DNA of 64,000 bases from Diplonema papillatum (taxonomy: Eukaryota > Euglenozoa > Diplonemea > Diplonemida > Diplonemidae). Shown here one piece after another: positions 21,301-33,835 of the stretch. The notes under the pieces were generated by a model that worked only from the letters and a program-made list of their open reading frames with translations, was not told the origin of the DNA and did no database searches. Location: contig JAPJBO010000287.1 in the NCBI GenBank assembly GCA_030068145.1, positions 124,001 through 188,000 on the forward strand, in the 5' to 3' direction. Within the stretch, counting starts at the first letter, position 1. Each line of letters begins with the position of its first letter. Made by a program: the position numbers and the translations under genes.

Positions 21301-24300
21301 TTGGATTCAAAATTGAACGTTGACTACCAATTCTAATTAAATTTGGATTCAAAATCGAACGTTGACTACCAATTCTAATTAAATGTGAGATCGGAAATTG
21401 GACGTTGACTACCAATTCTAATTAAATTCAGAATCCGAAATTGGATGTTGACTACCAATTCTAATTAAATGTGAGATCGGAAATTGAACGTTGACTACCA
21501 ATTCTAATTAAATTGAGATCGGAAATTGGACGTTGACTACCAATTCTAATTAAATTTGGATTCAAAATTGAACGTTGACTACCAATTCTAATTAAATTTG
21601 AGATCGGAAATTGGACGTTGACTACCAATTCTAATTAAATTTGAGATCGGAAATCGGACGTTGACTACCAATTCTAATTAAATTTGGATTCAAAATTGAA
21701 CGTTGACTACCAATTCTAATTAAATTTGAGATCGGAAATTGGACGTTGACTACCAATTCTAATTAAATTTGAGATCGGAAATTGGACGTTGACTACCAAT
21801 TCTAATTAAATTTGGATTCAAAATTGAACGTTGACTACCAATTCTAATTAAATTGAGATCGGAAATTGGACGTTGACTACCAATTCTAATTAAATTTGGA
21901 TTCAAAATCGAACGTTGACTACCAATTCTAATTAAATGTGAGATCGGAAATTGGACGTTGACTACCAATTCTAATTAAATTCAGAATCGGAAATTGGATG
22001 TTGACTACCAATTCTAATTAAATGTGAGATCAAAATTGAACGTTGACTACCAATTCTAATTAAATTTGAGATCGGAAATTGGATGTTGACTACCAATTCT
22101 AATTAAATGTGAGATTCGGAAATTGGACGTTGACTACCAATTCTAATTAAATTCAGAATCCGAAATTGGATGTTGACTACCAATTCTAATTAAATTTGGA
22201 TTCAAAATTGAACGTTGACTACCAATTCTAATTAAATTTGAGATCGGAAATTGGACGTTGACTACCAATTCTAATTAAATTTGAGATCGGAAATTGGATG
22301 TTGACTACCAATTCTAATTAAATTCAGATTCCGAAATTGGACGTTGACTACCAATTCTAATTAAATTTGAGATCGGAAATTGAACGTTGACTACCAATTC
22401 TAATTAAATTTGAGATCGGAAATTGGATGTTGACTACCAATTCTAATTAAATGTGAGATCGGAAATTGGACGTTGACTACCAATTCTAATTAAATTCAGA
22501 ATCCGAAATTGGATGTTGACTACCAATTCTAATTAAATTTGGATTCAAAATTGAACGTTGACTACCAATTCTAATTAAATTTGAGATCGGAAATCGGACG
22601 TTGACTACCAATTCTAATTAAATTTGGATTCAAAATTGAACGTTGACTACCAATTCTAATTAAATTTGGATTCAAAATTGAACGTTGACTACCAATTCTA
22701 ATTAAATTTGGATTCAAAATTGGACGTTGACTACCAATTCTAATTAAATTTGGATTCAAAATTGAACGTTGACTACCAATTCTAATTAAATTTGGATTCA
22801 AAATTGGACGTTGACTACCAATTCTAATTAAATTTGGATTCAAAATTGAACGTTGACTACCAATTCTAATTAAATTTGGATTCAAAATCGAACGTTGACT
22901 ACCAATTCTAATTAAATTTGAGATCGGAAATTGGACGTTGACTACCAATTCTAATTAAATTCAGAATCCGAAATTGGATGTTGACTACCAATTCTAATTA
23001 AATTTGAGATCGGAAATTGAACGTTGACTACCAATTCTAATTAAATTTGAGATCGGAAATTGGACGTTGACTACCAATTCTAATTAAATGTGAGATCGGA
23101 AATTGGACGTTGACTACCAATTCTAATTAAATTCAGAATCCGAAATTGGACGTTGACTACCAATTCTAATTAAATTTGGATTCAAAATTGAACGTTGACT
23201 ACCAATTCTAATTAAATTTGAGATCGGAAATCGGACGTTGACTACCAATTCTAATTAAATTTGAGATCGGAAATTGGACGTTGACTACCAATTCTAATTA
23301 AATTTGGATTCAAAATTGGACGTTGACTACCAATTCTAATTAAATTTGAGATCGGAAATTGAACGTTGACTACCAATTCTAATTAAATTTGAGATCGGAA
23401 ATTGGACGTTGACTACCAATTCTAATTAAATTTGAGATCGGAAATTGAACGTTGACTACCAATTCTAATTAAATTTGGATCGGAAATTGGACGTTGACTA
23501 CCAATTCTAATTAAATTTGGATTCAAAATTGAACGTTGACTACCAATTCTAATTAAATTTGGATCCGAAATTGGACGTTGACTACCAATTCTAATTAAAT
23601 TTGGATTCAAAATTGAACGTTGACTACCAATTCTAATTAAATTTGGATCAAAATTGAACGTTGACTACCAATTCTAATTAAATTTGAGATCGGAAATTGG
23701 ACGTTGACTACCAATTCTAATTAAATTCAGATCGGAAATTGGACGTTGACTACCAATTCTAATTAAATTCAGAATCCGAAATTGGATGTTGACTACCAAT
23801 TCTAATTAAATTTGAGATCGGAAATTGGACGTTGACTACCAATTCTAATTAAATTTGAGATCGGAAATTGGACGTTGACTACCAATTCTAATTAAATTCA
23901 GATCCGAAATTGGACGTTGACTACCAATTCTAATTAAATTTGGATTCCGAAATTGGACGTTGACTACCAATTCTAATTAAATTTGAGATCGGAAATTGAA
24001 CGTTGACTACCAATTCTAATTAAATTTGAGATCGGAAATTGGACGTTGACTACCAATTCTAATTAAATGTGAGATCGGAAATTGGACGTTGACTACCAAT
24101 TCTAATTAAATTCAGAATCCGAAATTGGATGTTGACTACCAATTCTAATTAAATTTGGATTCAAAATTGAACGTTGACTACCAATTCTAATTAAATTTGA
24201 GATCGGAAATTGGACGTTGACTACCAATTCTAATTAAATTTGAGATCGGAAATTGGACGTTGACTACCAATTCTAATTAAATTTGGATTCAAAATTGGAC

Positions 24301-27300
24301 GTTGACTACCAATTCTAATTAAATTTGGATTCAAAATTGAACGTTGACTACCAATTCTAATTAAATTCAGAATCCGAAATTGGACGTTGACTACCAATTC
24401 TAATTAAATTTGGATTCAAAATTGAACGTTGACTACCAATTCTAATTAAATTTGGATTCAAAATTGAACGTTGACTACCAATTCTAATTAAATTTGGATT
24501 CAAAATTGGACGTTGACTACCAATTCTAATTAAATTTGAGATCGGAAATTGGACGTTGACTACCAATTCTAATTAAATTCAGAATCCGAAATTGGACGTT
24601 GACTACCAATTCTAATTAAATTTGAGATCGGAAATTGAACGTTGACTACCAATTCTAATTAAATTTGGATTCAAATTGAACGTTGACTACCAATTCTAAT
24701 TAAATGTGAGATCGGAAATTGGACGTTGACTACCAATTCTAATTAAATTCAGATCCGAAATTGGACGTTGACTACCAATTCTAATTAAATTTGGATTCAA
24801 AATTGAACGTTGACTACCAATTCTAATTAAATTTGAGATCGGAAATTGGACGTTGACTACCAATTCTAATTAAATTTGAGATCGGAAATTGGATGTTGAC
24901 TACCAATTCTAATTAAATTCAGAATCCGAAATTGGATGTTGACTACCAATTCTAATTAAATGTGAGATCGGAAATTGAACGTTGACTACCAATTCTAATT
25001 AAATTTGAGATCGGAAATTGGATGTTGACTACCAATTCTAATTAAATGTGAGATCGGAAATTGGACGTTGACTACCAATTCTAATTAAATTCAGAATCCG
25101 AAATTGGATGTTGACTACCAATTCTAATTAAATTTGGATTCAAAATTGAACGTTGACTACCAATTCTAATTAAATTTGAGATCGGAAATCGGACGTTGAC
25201 TACCAATTCTAATTAAATTTGGATTCAAAATTGAACGTTGACTACCAATTCTAATTAAATTTGGATTCAAAATTGAACGTTGACTACCAATTCTAATTAA
25301 ATTCAGAATCCGAAATTGGATGTTGACTACCAATTCTAATTAAATTTGGATTCAAAATTGAACGTTGACTACCAATTCTAATTAAATTCAGAATCCGAAA
25401 TTGGACGTTGACTACCAATTCTAATTAAATTTGGATTCAAAATTGAACGTTGACTACCAATTCTAATTAAATTTGGATTCAAAATCGAACGTTGACTACC
25501 AATTCTAATTAAATGTGAGATCGGAAATTGGACGTTGACTACCAATTCTAATTAAATTCAGAATCCGAAATTGGATGTTGACTACCAATTCTAATTAAAT
25601 TTGAGATCGGAAATTGAACGTTGACTACCAATTCTAATTAAATTTGAGATCGGAAATTGGATGTTGACTACCAATTCTAATTAAATGTGAGATCGGAAAT
25701 TGGACGTTGACTACCAATTCTAATTAAATTCAGAATCCGAAATTGGATGTTGACTACCAATTCTAATTAAATTTGGATTCAAAATTGAACGTTGACTACC
25801 AATTCTAATTAAATTTGAGATCGGAAATTGGACGTTGACTACCAATTCTAATTAAATGTGAGATCGGAAATTGGACGTTGACTACCAATTCTAATTAAAT
25901 TCAGAATCCGAAATTGGATGTTGACTACCAATTCTAATTAAATTTGGATTCAAAATTGAACGTTGACTACCAATTCTAATTAAATTTGAGATCGGAAATT
26001 GGACGTTGACTACCAATTCTAATTAAATTTGGATTCAAAATTGAACGTTGACTACCAATTCTAATTAAATTTGGATTCAAAATTGAACGTTGACTACCAA
26101 TTCTAATTAAATTCAGAATCCGAAATTGGATGTTGACTACCAATTCTAATTAAATTTGGATTCAAAATTGAACGTTGACTACCAATTCTAATTAAATTCA
26201 GAATCCGAAATTGGACGTTGACTACCAATTCTAATTAAATTTGGATTCAAAATTGAACGTTGACTACCAATTCTAATTAAATTTGGATTCAAAATCGAAC
26301 GTTGACTACCAATTCTAATTAAATGTGAGATCGGAAATTGGACGTTGACTACCAATTCTAATTAAATTCAGAATCCGAAATTGGATGTTGACTACCAGTT
26401 CTAATTAAATGTGAGATCGGAAATTGAACGTTGACTACCAATTCTAATTAAATTTGAGATCGGAAATTGGATGTTGACTACCAATTCTAATTAAATGTGA
26501 GATCGGAAATTGGACGTTGACTACCAATTCTAATTAAATTCAGAATCCGAAATTGGATGTTGACTACCAATTCTAATTAAATTTGGATTCAAAATTGAAC
26601 GTTGACTACCAATTCTAATTAAATTTGAGATCGGAAATCGGACGTTGACTACCAATTCTAATTAAATGTGAGATCGGAAATTGGACGTTGACTACCAATT
26701 CTAATTAAATTCAGAATCCGAAATTGGATGTTGACTACCAATTCTAATTAAATTTGGATTCAAAATTGAACGTTGACTACCAATTCTAATTAAATTTGAG
26801 ATCGGAAATCGGACGTTGACTACCAATTCTAATTAAATTTGGATTCAAAATTGAACGTTGACTACCAATTCTAATTAAATTTGGATTCAAAATTGAACGT
26901 TGACTACCAATTCTAATTAAATTCAGAATCCGAAATTGGATGTTGACTACCAATTCTAATTAAATTTGGATTCAAAATTGAACGTTGACTACCAATTCTA
27001 ATTAAATTCAGAATCCGAAATTGGACGTTGACTACCAATTCTAATTAAATTTGGATTCAAAATTGAACGTTGACTACCAATTCTAATTAAATTTGGATTC
27101 AAAATCGAACGTTGACTACCAATTCTAATTAAATGTGAGATCGGAAATTGGACGTTGACTACCAATTCTAATTAAATTCAGAATCCGAAATTGGATGTTG
27201 ACTACCAGTTCTAATTAAATGTGAGATCGGAAATTGAACGTTGACTACCAATTCTAATTAAATTTGAGATCGGAAATCGGACGTTGACTACCAATTCTAA

Positions 27301-27969
27301 TTAAATTTGGATTCAAAATCGAACGTTGACTACCAATTCTAATTAAATGTGAGATCGGAAATTGGACGTTGACTACCAATTCTAATTAAATTTGAGATCG
27401 GAAATCGGACGTTGACTACCAATTCTAATTAAATTTGGATTCAAAATCGAACGTTGACTACCAATTCTAATTAAATGTGAGATCGGAAATTGGACGTTGA
27501 CTACCAATTCTAATTAAATTCAGAATCCGAAATTGGATGTTGACTACCAATTCTAATTAAATTTGGATTCAAAATTGAACGTTGACTACCAATTCTAATT
27601 AAATTTGAGATCGGAAATCGGACGTTGACTACCAATTCTAATTAAATTTGAGATCGGAAATTGGATGTTGACTACCAATTCTAATTAAATGTGAGATCGG
27701 AAATTGGACGTTGACTACCAATTCTAATTAAATTCAGAATCCGAAATTGGATGTTGACTACCAATTCTAATTAAATTTGGATTCAAAATTGAACGTTGAC
27801 TACCAATTCTAATTAAATTTGAGATCGGAAATCGGACGTTGACTACCAATTCTAATTAAATTTGAGATCGGAAATCGGACGTTGACTACCAATTCTAATT
27901 AAATTTGGATTCAAAATTGAACGTTGACTACCAATTCTAATTAAATTTGGATTCAAAATTGAACGTTGA
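15316..27969 (+). repeat. AT-rich 42/43-bp satellite array, about 300 copies
   Basis: 12,654 bases of head-to-tail units with the constant core GTTGACTACCAATTCTAATT followed by AAAT and a variable 18-20 bases. Main types: TTTGGATTCAAAATTGAAC (42 bp), TTTGAGATCGGAAATCGGAC or the GTGAGATCGG form (43 bp), and TTCAGAATCCGAAATTGGAT (43 bp). Types recur in ordered blocks, so there is higher-order structure. There are no spacers of unique sequence. The minus-strand frames repeating NLIRIGSQ are by-products of the 42-bp period and end at each 43-bp unit. A structural role (for example centromeric) is possible but unproven. Confidence 0.97.
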
Positions 27970-28514
27970 GGGCCCGGAGACCCTGGATTTACAGGTACCC
28001 TTGGCTCCCCCCGACCGTCGGACCCGTCCCAACGGGGTTACTTATGGAAGTTACAATGAAGGCTTAAACCGGTACGGGCTACATAGCAACCCCTGCTCAA
28101 CTAGTGCTCGCCTGCCTTGATGGCACTTGCACTTTGAAGAACTCAATGCTCAACTAACGGTCACACGGAGACCCTAAATCCCCGGAATTGCAAACGAACT
28201 TTAACTTTAAAAAAGACCCTCACAAGTCAAACGGAGACTTCAAAAAACCGACCGCTTACTTCAAGAAACAGTCTAAAGAACAAAAGAACAAGAAGCAACT
28301 GCTTCTCCCGCAGAGTCAGTAGACTCAATACAGGAGCCGTTGTAGAACGTGTGCTCCGTTTCGCCTCCTCTCTTCCCCTCTCCAGTCCCCCCCGGCCTGG
28401 TCACCTACACGCCCCCTCCCCCCGACCCTTGGACCGAAATACGGCGCCGACGGGACCAGTGCGGTGTTGAGCACCTACCCATTCCAAGCACGTTCTTGCA
28501 ATCTCCCCCCGACC
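27970..28514 (+). repeat. 545-bp direct repeat, right flank of the satellite
   Basis: The satellite stops in mid-unit at 27969 and this copy begins at once. Same orientation and limits as 14510-15054, so array plus flanks looks like a unit bounded by long direct repeats. Confidence 0.9.
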
Positions 28515-28571
28515 CTCTCAAAAAAAAAAAAATTTATTTTTACCTGCCCGATGTCGCTGATGACGAACGGA

Positions 28572-28983
28572 CCCAACGGGGTTACCTATGGAAGTTACAA
28601 TGAATGCTTAGACCAGTACGGGGTACATGGCAACCCCTGCTCAACTAGTGCTCGCCTGCCTTGATGGCACTTGCACTTTAAAGAACTCAATGCTCAACTA
28701 ACGGTCACACGGAGACCCTAAATCCCCGGAATTGCAAACGAACTTTAACTCTAAAAAAGACCCTCACAAGTCAAACGGAGACTTCAAAAAACCGACCGCT
28801 TACTTCAAGAAACAGTCTAAAGAACAAAAGAACAAGAAGCAACTGCTTCTCCCGCAGAGTCAGTAGACTCAATACAGGAGCCGTTGTAGAATGTGTGCTC
28901 CGTTTCGCCTCCTCTCTTCCCCTCTCCAGTCCCCCCCGGCCTGGTCACCTACACGCCCCCTCCCCCCGACCCTTGGACCGAAA
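28572..28983 (+). repeat. Partial third copy of the flank repeat
   Basis: Matches the flank repeat from CCCAACGGGGTTA to CTTGGACCGAAA and then diverges at 28984. Slightly more different from the other two (for example ATGAATGCTTAGACCAGTAC). A spacer with an A-run and T-rich bases (28515-28571) separates it from the previous copy. Confidence 0.85.
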
Positions 28984-29311
28984 GCAGGCGACCTCGCAAG
29001 TTCGAACGGTGCTGTTTTGGGCATGTGTTGGGCCACCTCTTTTGCAACGCTGAAGAGCTGTCGCAGCGAAGACAAATGTTCAGACTCCTCCCATTCCTCA
29101 GCCGAGATTCTACGAGAGGCTACTGGAAGCGCGTCGTTGCAGTGGCGTCCGGCGCAGATATGCTGGTACAGCTTGGCCGGTCCCGGATTGCTGTCTACCG
29201 CGTCGGTAGGCGAGGAGCCTGCGAAAGCTGGAACAGAGCCTGGATCACCTTTTTCTTCTTCTTAGGAAAGTCATCCAGTGCTGCACGATTTCATGCCGAA
29301 TCAAACGGTCA

Positions 29312-29596
29312 TCAGCCTATCGGTCGTCGCAGGGTACGGTTTGTCAGAAACCCAACCTCAAAAACGCAACCTGCTCCAAACCTTCTTTCCCGCACGCGTC
29401 TTTCTTCCATACCAATACTTGTAATACGCCTGAGAGTTTTCAGACATGTCGGCGACAGGCTTGTCTTCGTCTTCTTTATCACTTGGCACATCGTAGGTCC
29501 GGGTTCGCACTCGCTCTCTTCGTCCTCTTCTGCTTCTTCTACCTCACTTGTACTGGACGTCTCTTCAGAAGAGTCGCATCCTGGTCTCTTTGGCAT
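29312..29596 (-). CDS. Acidic protein fragment, unknown
   Basis: Minus-strand frame from ATG 29596: MPKRPGCDSSEETSSTSEVE, then a Glu/Asp-rich stretch, then KTKTSLSPTCLKTLRRI. A second minus frame over 29400-29500 (SDKEDEDKPVADMSENSQAY, then YKYWYGRK) also reads well, so there may be a frame slip or a short intron. The plus-strand frame across the same bases starts inside the flank repeat and is unlikely. Family unknown. Confidence 0.35.
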   Translation of the reverse strand: MPKRPGCDSSEETSSTSEVEEAEEDEESECEPGPTMCQVIKKTKTSLSPTCLKTLRRITSIGMEERRVRERRFGAGCVFEVGFLTNRTLRRPIG

Positions 29597-29746
29597 GCTT
29601 GTCTTTCACAATAAACAAGGTGCCTGGCAGGTTTTGGTCTTCTGCAGATGCGTGGACACAGCGACTGGTCACGAAGCCCTCTAACTGCCCGCGGTGCCCC
29701 TACCTAAGTCTGCACAAGCTTGGTCTAGAAAACAGGTGCGAGTTGA

Positions 29747-29893
29747 GACATAGGGCTCTCATGGCGAGTTGGAAGTCTGAGAGCAAAAATACAGCTTTCC
29801 ATCTTCGTGAATAAACAAGCCCACCGCGCAGGAAATTGAGGTCAACTGCAAAGAGACCGAAGAGACGAAGACAAGGTCGAGCCGCCGGCTGCC
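29747..29893 (+). repeat. 147-bp dispersed repeat, partner at 10765-10911
   Basis: Second copy of the repeat described at 10765. It is followed by the partner of the 9719 repeat at 30048-30116, so two repeats that are about 1 kb apart in the 10-kb region also lie near each other here, in reversed order. Confidence 0.8.
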
Positions 29894-30270
29894 GACGTTG
29901 ATGGTCTGGCTGGCCGTCGGCCGTTGCGGCTCCCACCCCCACGGATGTGTCGACACCTTGAGCTCCTTGCGCCGGCAGTCCTGCTCGAGGATCCCGTCGG
30001 CCCGCAATTTCTTGCATTGCCGTCTGCGAGTGGGCGCCAGAGGTTGCTTTGCCCTTCGGATCCGTGTGGTTGCTGGTGTTCGACGTGGAGCGGTGTTTCG
30101 AGGTGATTACACGCGCCCGACGGGCCACAGAGCCACGTGTGGCCCTATTTACGCTCTTTTTGGGCAAAATCCAAGATCCTTTTCACGTTTCTTTGCACTT
30201 TTTCCGCCTGTTTTTGCACTCGTTTTGGATCGTAGCTACACTGGGAGGGTGAAATATTTCGGACTGAGGA

Positions 30271-30402
30271 ATGTCGGACGCCGAGCCGCAGGCCGCCGCG
30301 GCGCAGGCCGCCGCGGCGCGGGCCCCGGCGCGGGCCCCGGCGCAGGCCGCCGCGGCGCAGGCCCAGGGTTCTTGCAATCCCCCCCCCCTCGATGCCCAAT
30401 AG
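30271..30402 (+). CDS. Short start-like fragment of the pentapeptide-repeat family
   Basis: ATG 30271 opens 43 codons: MSDAEPQAAAAQAAAARAPA and more Ala/Gln/Arg/Pro, then GSCNPPPLDAQ and TAG at 30400-30402. The GC-rich core uses the same 15-bp logic as 1-6953. It could be a stray copy of the missing first exon of that gene, cut off after about 30 codons. Confidence 0.35.
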   Translation: MSDAEPQAAAAQAAAARAPARAPAQAAAAQAQGSCNPPPLDAQ

Positions 30403-32485
30403 GGTCACTCGACCCTAGCCCACAGCCCAGCCGTTGCTCAGGTGGTGCGCCACCTTAGAGCAGGTTTGTCCCCCACCATCCATCTCTCATGCCTCACCGG
30501 TTTCCTTTTCGACTTTTTTGCAAGCCAGTTTCCCCTTTCTTTTGCTTATCCCATCCATCCCGCCCGCCAGGCAACCTGTTGCCTACATCGCTCGCGTCTG
30601 CTCACATCGGGTGGACAGGCGCACCACTGGGCGCGGTGTTGCCCCTATGCTCTGTGGATCTGGTACCAGAATCTGAATGTTCCATGCTTGCGCATGCGGG
30701 AAGAAGTTCGCTGACCTGAGTCCAAATTTGTATATTGCAGGGCTCACCCACTGATGAGAAAAGCTTGCGTGCATCAGATCATTCTGCCTGTGCGGGTACT
30801 GACGACGTTGCTCACGTACGATTCTGGCCATAAAACTACAGCCGCGACCTCACCTGGTGGCTATTTAGTGAATGAAGCTCCCGAGACACGTAAGGCGGGC
30901 CTTCCATGAACAAAACCCACCTGCACGTGCCGCATTTCGTCCGAACCGAACAACCCACACCCTGTCGGTCCGAGCGCTCTACACGCACAAAGTGCCACGA
31001 GAACCCTGAAAAGTGCACCTGTACAACATTTGGTTGGATTTTACGTGGAGCTCAGAGCTCAAGCTACTTCCCCTGCCCCCCAAGAACGAAAGAAAAAAAG
31101 AGGCGGGTCAGCTTGACCCGATCTAGTTTCTGCTGACGTCGACCGAAACACGAACGCAAAAAAAAAAAAAAAAAAAAAAAATGAAAAAACACGCTAACCC
31201 AAACAACTTCCGCCGGTAGAGTAAACTTGCCTAAATAAATAAACTGCCTTCGGGTAGGCTCGTCTGACACTAGTTGTCGTCGGATTATCCTGCATGGTTA
31301 AAAAAAGCGTTCTCCTTTTTCTGTTGGTGGTATCGTGTCTACAGCCTAAGCACTGCATCACAGTCTCGTGGGGCTGGCGGGCAGAAGTCTGGGGCTGGAG
31401 CCAAGAAAGAGAGTCGAGGATCAGAAGCAGCCCCAGATTTCTTGACATTCTCTCCCAGTCGACACAACTGCCTTATTCCACGTGATTACTGGTCTGCGTC
31501 TACTCGTGCCAATGATTTGTAAACCAGCACGCAGTATCGAGTGGTGATTGAATTTGAAATGGGCTGTTGCCTCCAGGAATGTGCAGTGTTTATTGTGACA
31601 AACAGACTGAGAAGTGCAAACTTTCTCCACCTGTACTGTGCCGTTCGCCGGGGGGCAAAGGCCCCCGGACCCCCCCCCTGGAGAAAAGCTTCTCGGTCTC
31701 AGAGCGGCAAAAGAAAGTTGGTCGGGAAACCAAGGCAAAAATGAAGCTAATAACCTGCACAACACGGGGGTAAAAGTTTTGGGGGGCACCAAAAAAAAAC
31801 AAGGCCCAAACAGGTTTTTGAATTCCTCACCAAAAGTGAGGTTAGCGGGGGCACTGCCTTACCCAAAAAAAAAAAGTCTCCGCTTAGGCCACCACAGCTT
31901 GCAAAGCTTGAGTCGGAGGGCAGCGTAGTGCTACAACCCCGTCACAGGTCCTCTGCCACCTACAACCCCGTCACAGGTCCTCTGCCACCAAAAAGATTTG
32001 CTGCAGCGCAAGTGCTCTGTCTTCTCTAGTCCGTCCAAACTTAGTCCACCGACTCTAGTTCGTCAGAACTTTGAACGCGCATACCTCGGCTGGTTTGCTT
32101 CCTCCTGGTTCGTTTCCACTGTGGTTAGCCACATACGATGTGCGACAAGTTCTTTCGGCTAGTTGCGAGGAACCACGTGCAGGACTTGCTCAAAGTATGA
32201 ATGCCGAGGACGCTCAACAACGCCTATGGCATCGCATAGGATCTAAAACCTTGTGACACAGTGGCGCGGATGAATCAAACTGACTGGCATGGCAGGCTTT
32301 CCCGCGTTAGCAAAGCGCATCATCTCTCCATCCTCAAGATCGGACCAAAGCACTCACAAAACAAACAACCAGTAGCACATTTTTCAGCCATCCCGCTTTT
32401 CCCTGCCCATTCTTAACGTGTCACGTTCGAAGTTCGAAGGGGAACCTCATGCCCCTCGGCCCTAAGTGGAAACGTGCCTGGGCGG

Positions 32486-32562
32486 AATATGTTGGACCGG
32501 ACAAAATGGTCGAACTGTTTTGGTCGTCCCCGCAGTCCTACTTTTGTCCGGTCCAACATATT
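32486..32562. repeat. Perfect 21-bp hairpin
   Basis: Arms 32486-32506 and 32542-32562 are exact inverses (core TTGGACCGGACAAAA), with a 35-base loop. A third partial copy of the arm (CCGGTCCAAC) follows at 32564. Confidence 0.8.
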
Positions 32563-32598
32563 TCCGGTCCAACCTTCATCTGCTTACGGTATTTTCCC

Positions 32599-32898
32599 AC
32601 CCACCCAGGGCTTACGCTCCACGTGTGGAACATGTGGATTTCCACACGTTAATTCTTTTTGGATTTTGTTCCCCCACATGTGGATCCACAGGTACCACAT
32701 GTGGATTTGATTTAGTGGTCCACGTGCAGGGGAGTCTAGGCCCACTAGTGGTCAAGGCCGCACAGTAGCGACGCTATTTTTTTTTGCCGTCGCACATAAG
32801 GGGAAAGGGTTTTCTCCCCCTCGAACCTTAAGCGCCCACACGTGGACCACACGTATTTTCTCTGAGACCAAAAACGGAGCGTAAGCCCTGCACCCACC
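32599..32898. repeat. About 300-bp foldback rich in CACGTG palindromes
   Basis: The left end has CAGGGCTTACGCTCC and the right end has its inverse, GGAGCGTAAGCCCTG. Between them are several CCACGTGTGG and CCACATGTGG palindromes. It looks like a small inverted-repeat element; no target duplication was identified. Confidence 0.5.
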
Positions 32899-33269
32899 GT
32901 CCCCATGCTTTTGTCTTCCTCTCGCTTTTACCCTTCGTTTGCCATTTGATAATCGTTTTCTCTTGTTGCCTTGTCCTTGTTGCGCAAAGCAAACTCGGCC
33001 TGTCTGGCGCAAGTTCTACAGCCGAGCCTCGTCGATGCCAGCCGAGGCGGCGCGGCCCTAGAAAAGAGGCAGGAAATGTGACCTGTGGGATGAAGTATGA
33101 ACACTATTACAGGGTATCCGCAAGACGCCATCCCCGACGAGACGTTTAAAACGTGCTACACGTGCCCGACGCAGCAGATAGGGCATCCGACTTGCTTGTT
33201 GCGGATGTGTTCTGCACTTCCGTGAGGGTTACATTGCGCTCGTATGGCTGTCGCCAGATGTCGGACTAG

Positions 33270-33448
33270 GAATCTCTATCGGCTATCCTCAGTATCGGGC
33301 ATTGCAGTAGGACATTGCAGTCAGGCATCGCTGCTGTGCATTGCAGCTGCGGTTTTCGTTCAATGAGAGGAAAGGAATGAAGAACTCCGAATAACAACTT
33401 ACGATGGGGTGATACCCCAAGGGTACTTTGGACACCCTGCGGGGTCAC
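33270..33448 (-). repeat. 179-bp direct repeat, distal copy
   Basis: Nearly identical to 33652-33830 (begins GAATCTCTATCGG, ends GCGGGGTCAC). With its partner it encloses 203 unique bases, matching the B1-A2-B2 end of split-repeat YR elements. Confidence 0.85.
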
Positions 33449-33651
33449 GGGGGCAAGGTGGGAGGGATCTCGGCCCCGGCTCTCACGAAGTACTCGTGGA
33501 CGGCTAGGAAAACGGATGACAAATTCACCCCGGCATCGCGCCATTCCTGCCACTGGGCGGGTGGGAGGGAAAACAAAATGTTTCCCCCGTAGAACAGACA
33601 CCCTGTATGTAAATTCGTCTAGCCTCGCAGATTCCCTCGGAAAATCCGTGA

Positions 33652-33830
33652 GAATCTCTATCGGCTATCCTCAGTATCGGGCATTGCAGTAGGACATTGC
33701 AGTCAGGCATCGCTGCTGTGCATTGCAGCTGCGGTTTTCGTTCAATGAGAGGAAAGGAATGAAGAACTCCGAATAACAACTTACGACGGGGTGATACCCC
33801 AAGGGTACTTTGGACACCCTGCGGGGTCAC
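33652..33830 (-). repeat. 179-bp direct repeat, proximal copy
   Basis: Ends immediately before the RNase H stop region of the element. One base differs from the distal copy near 33786. The A1 partner expected at the 5' end was not found, consistent with the missing 5' part. Confidence 0.85.
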
Positions 33831-33835
33831 TCCAC

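Larger units (their letters stand above)
30403..33269. other. Non-coding region with short repeats and foldbacks
   Basis: No supported gene in 2.9 kb. Present: a 24-base A-run (31158-31181), a 29-bp unit repeated twice in tandem (31931-31988), a hairpin at 32486-32562, and a foldback at 32599-32898. Overlapping frames of 60-120 codons occur on both strands without coding texture. Confidence 0.6.

Noticed and set aside
15152-24566. Minus-strand frames repeating NLIRIGSQ in the satellite
   Set aside because: A 42-bp unit is a multiple of three and therefore stays open until a 43-bp unit shifts it into a stop. No start context or conservation of the peptide over the DNA.
15316-27969. CRISPR array
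   Set aside because: Repeats abut directly with only variant unit types between them; no unique spacers, no cas genes, and a eukaryotic context.
14510-28514. LTR retrotransposon with 545-bp LTRs
   Set aside because: The direct repeats lack TG...CA ends, and nothing but satellite lies between them; no gag or pol.
28893-29684. 263-codon plus-strand frame
   Set aside because: Its first 30 codons lie in the flank repeat (also open at 28349) and the rest lacks coding texture; the minus strand reads better.
30434-30831. Several overlapping 60-90 codon frames
   Set aside because: Different frames and strands are equally open and none has convincing amino-acid texture.
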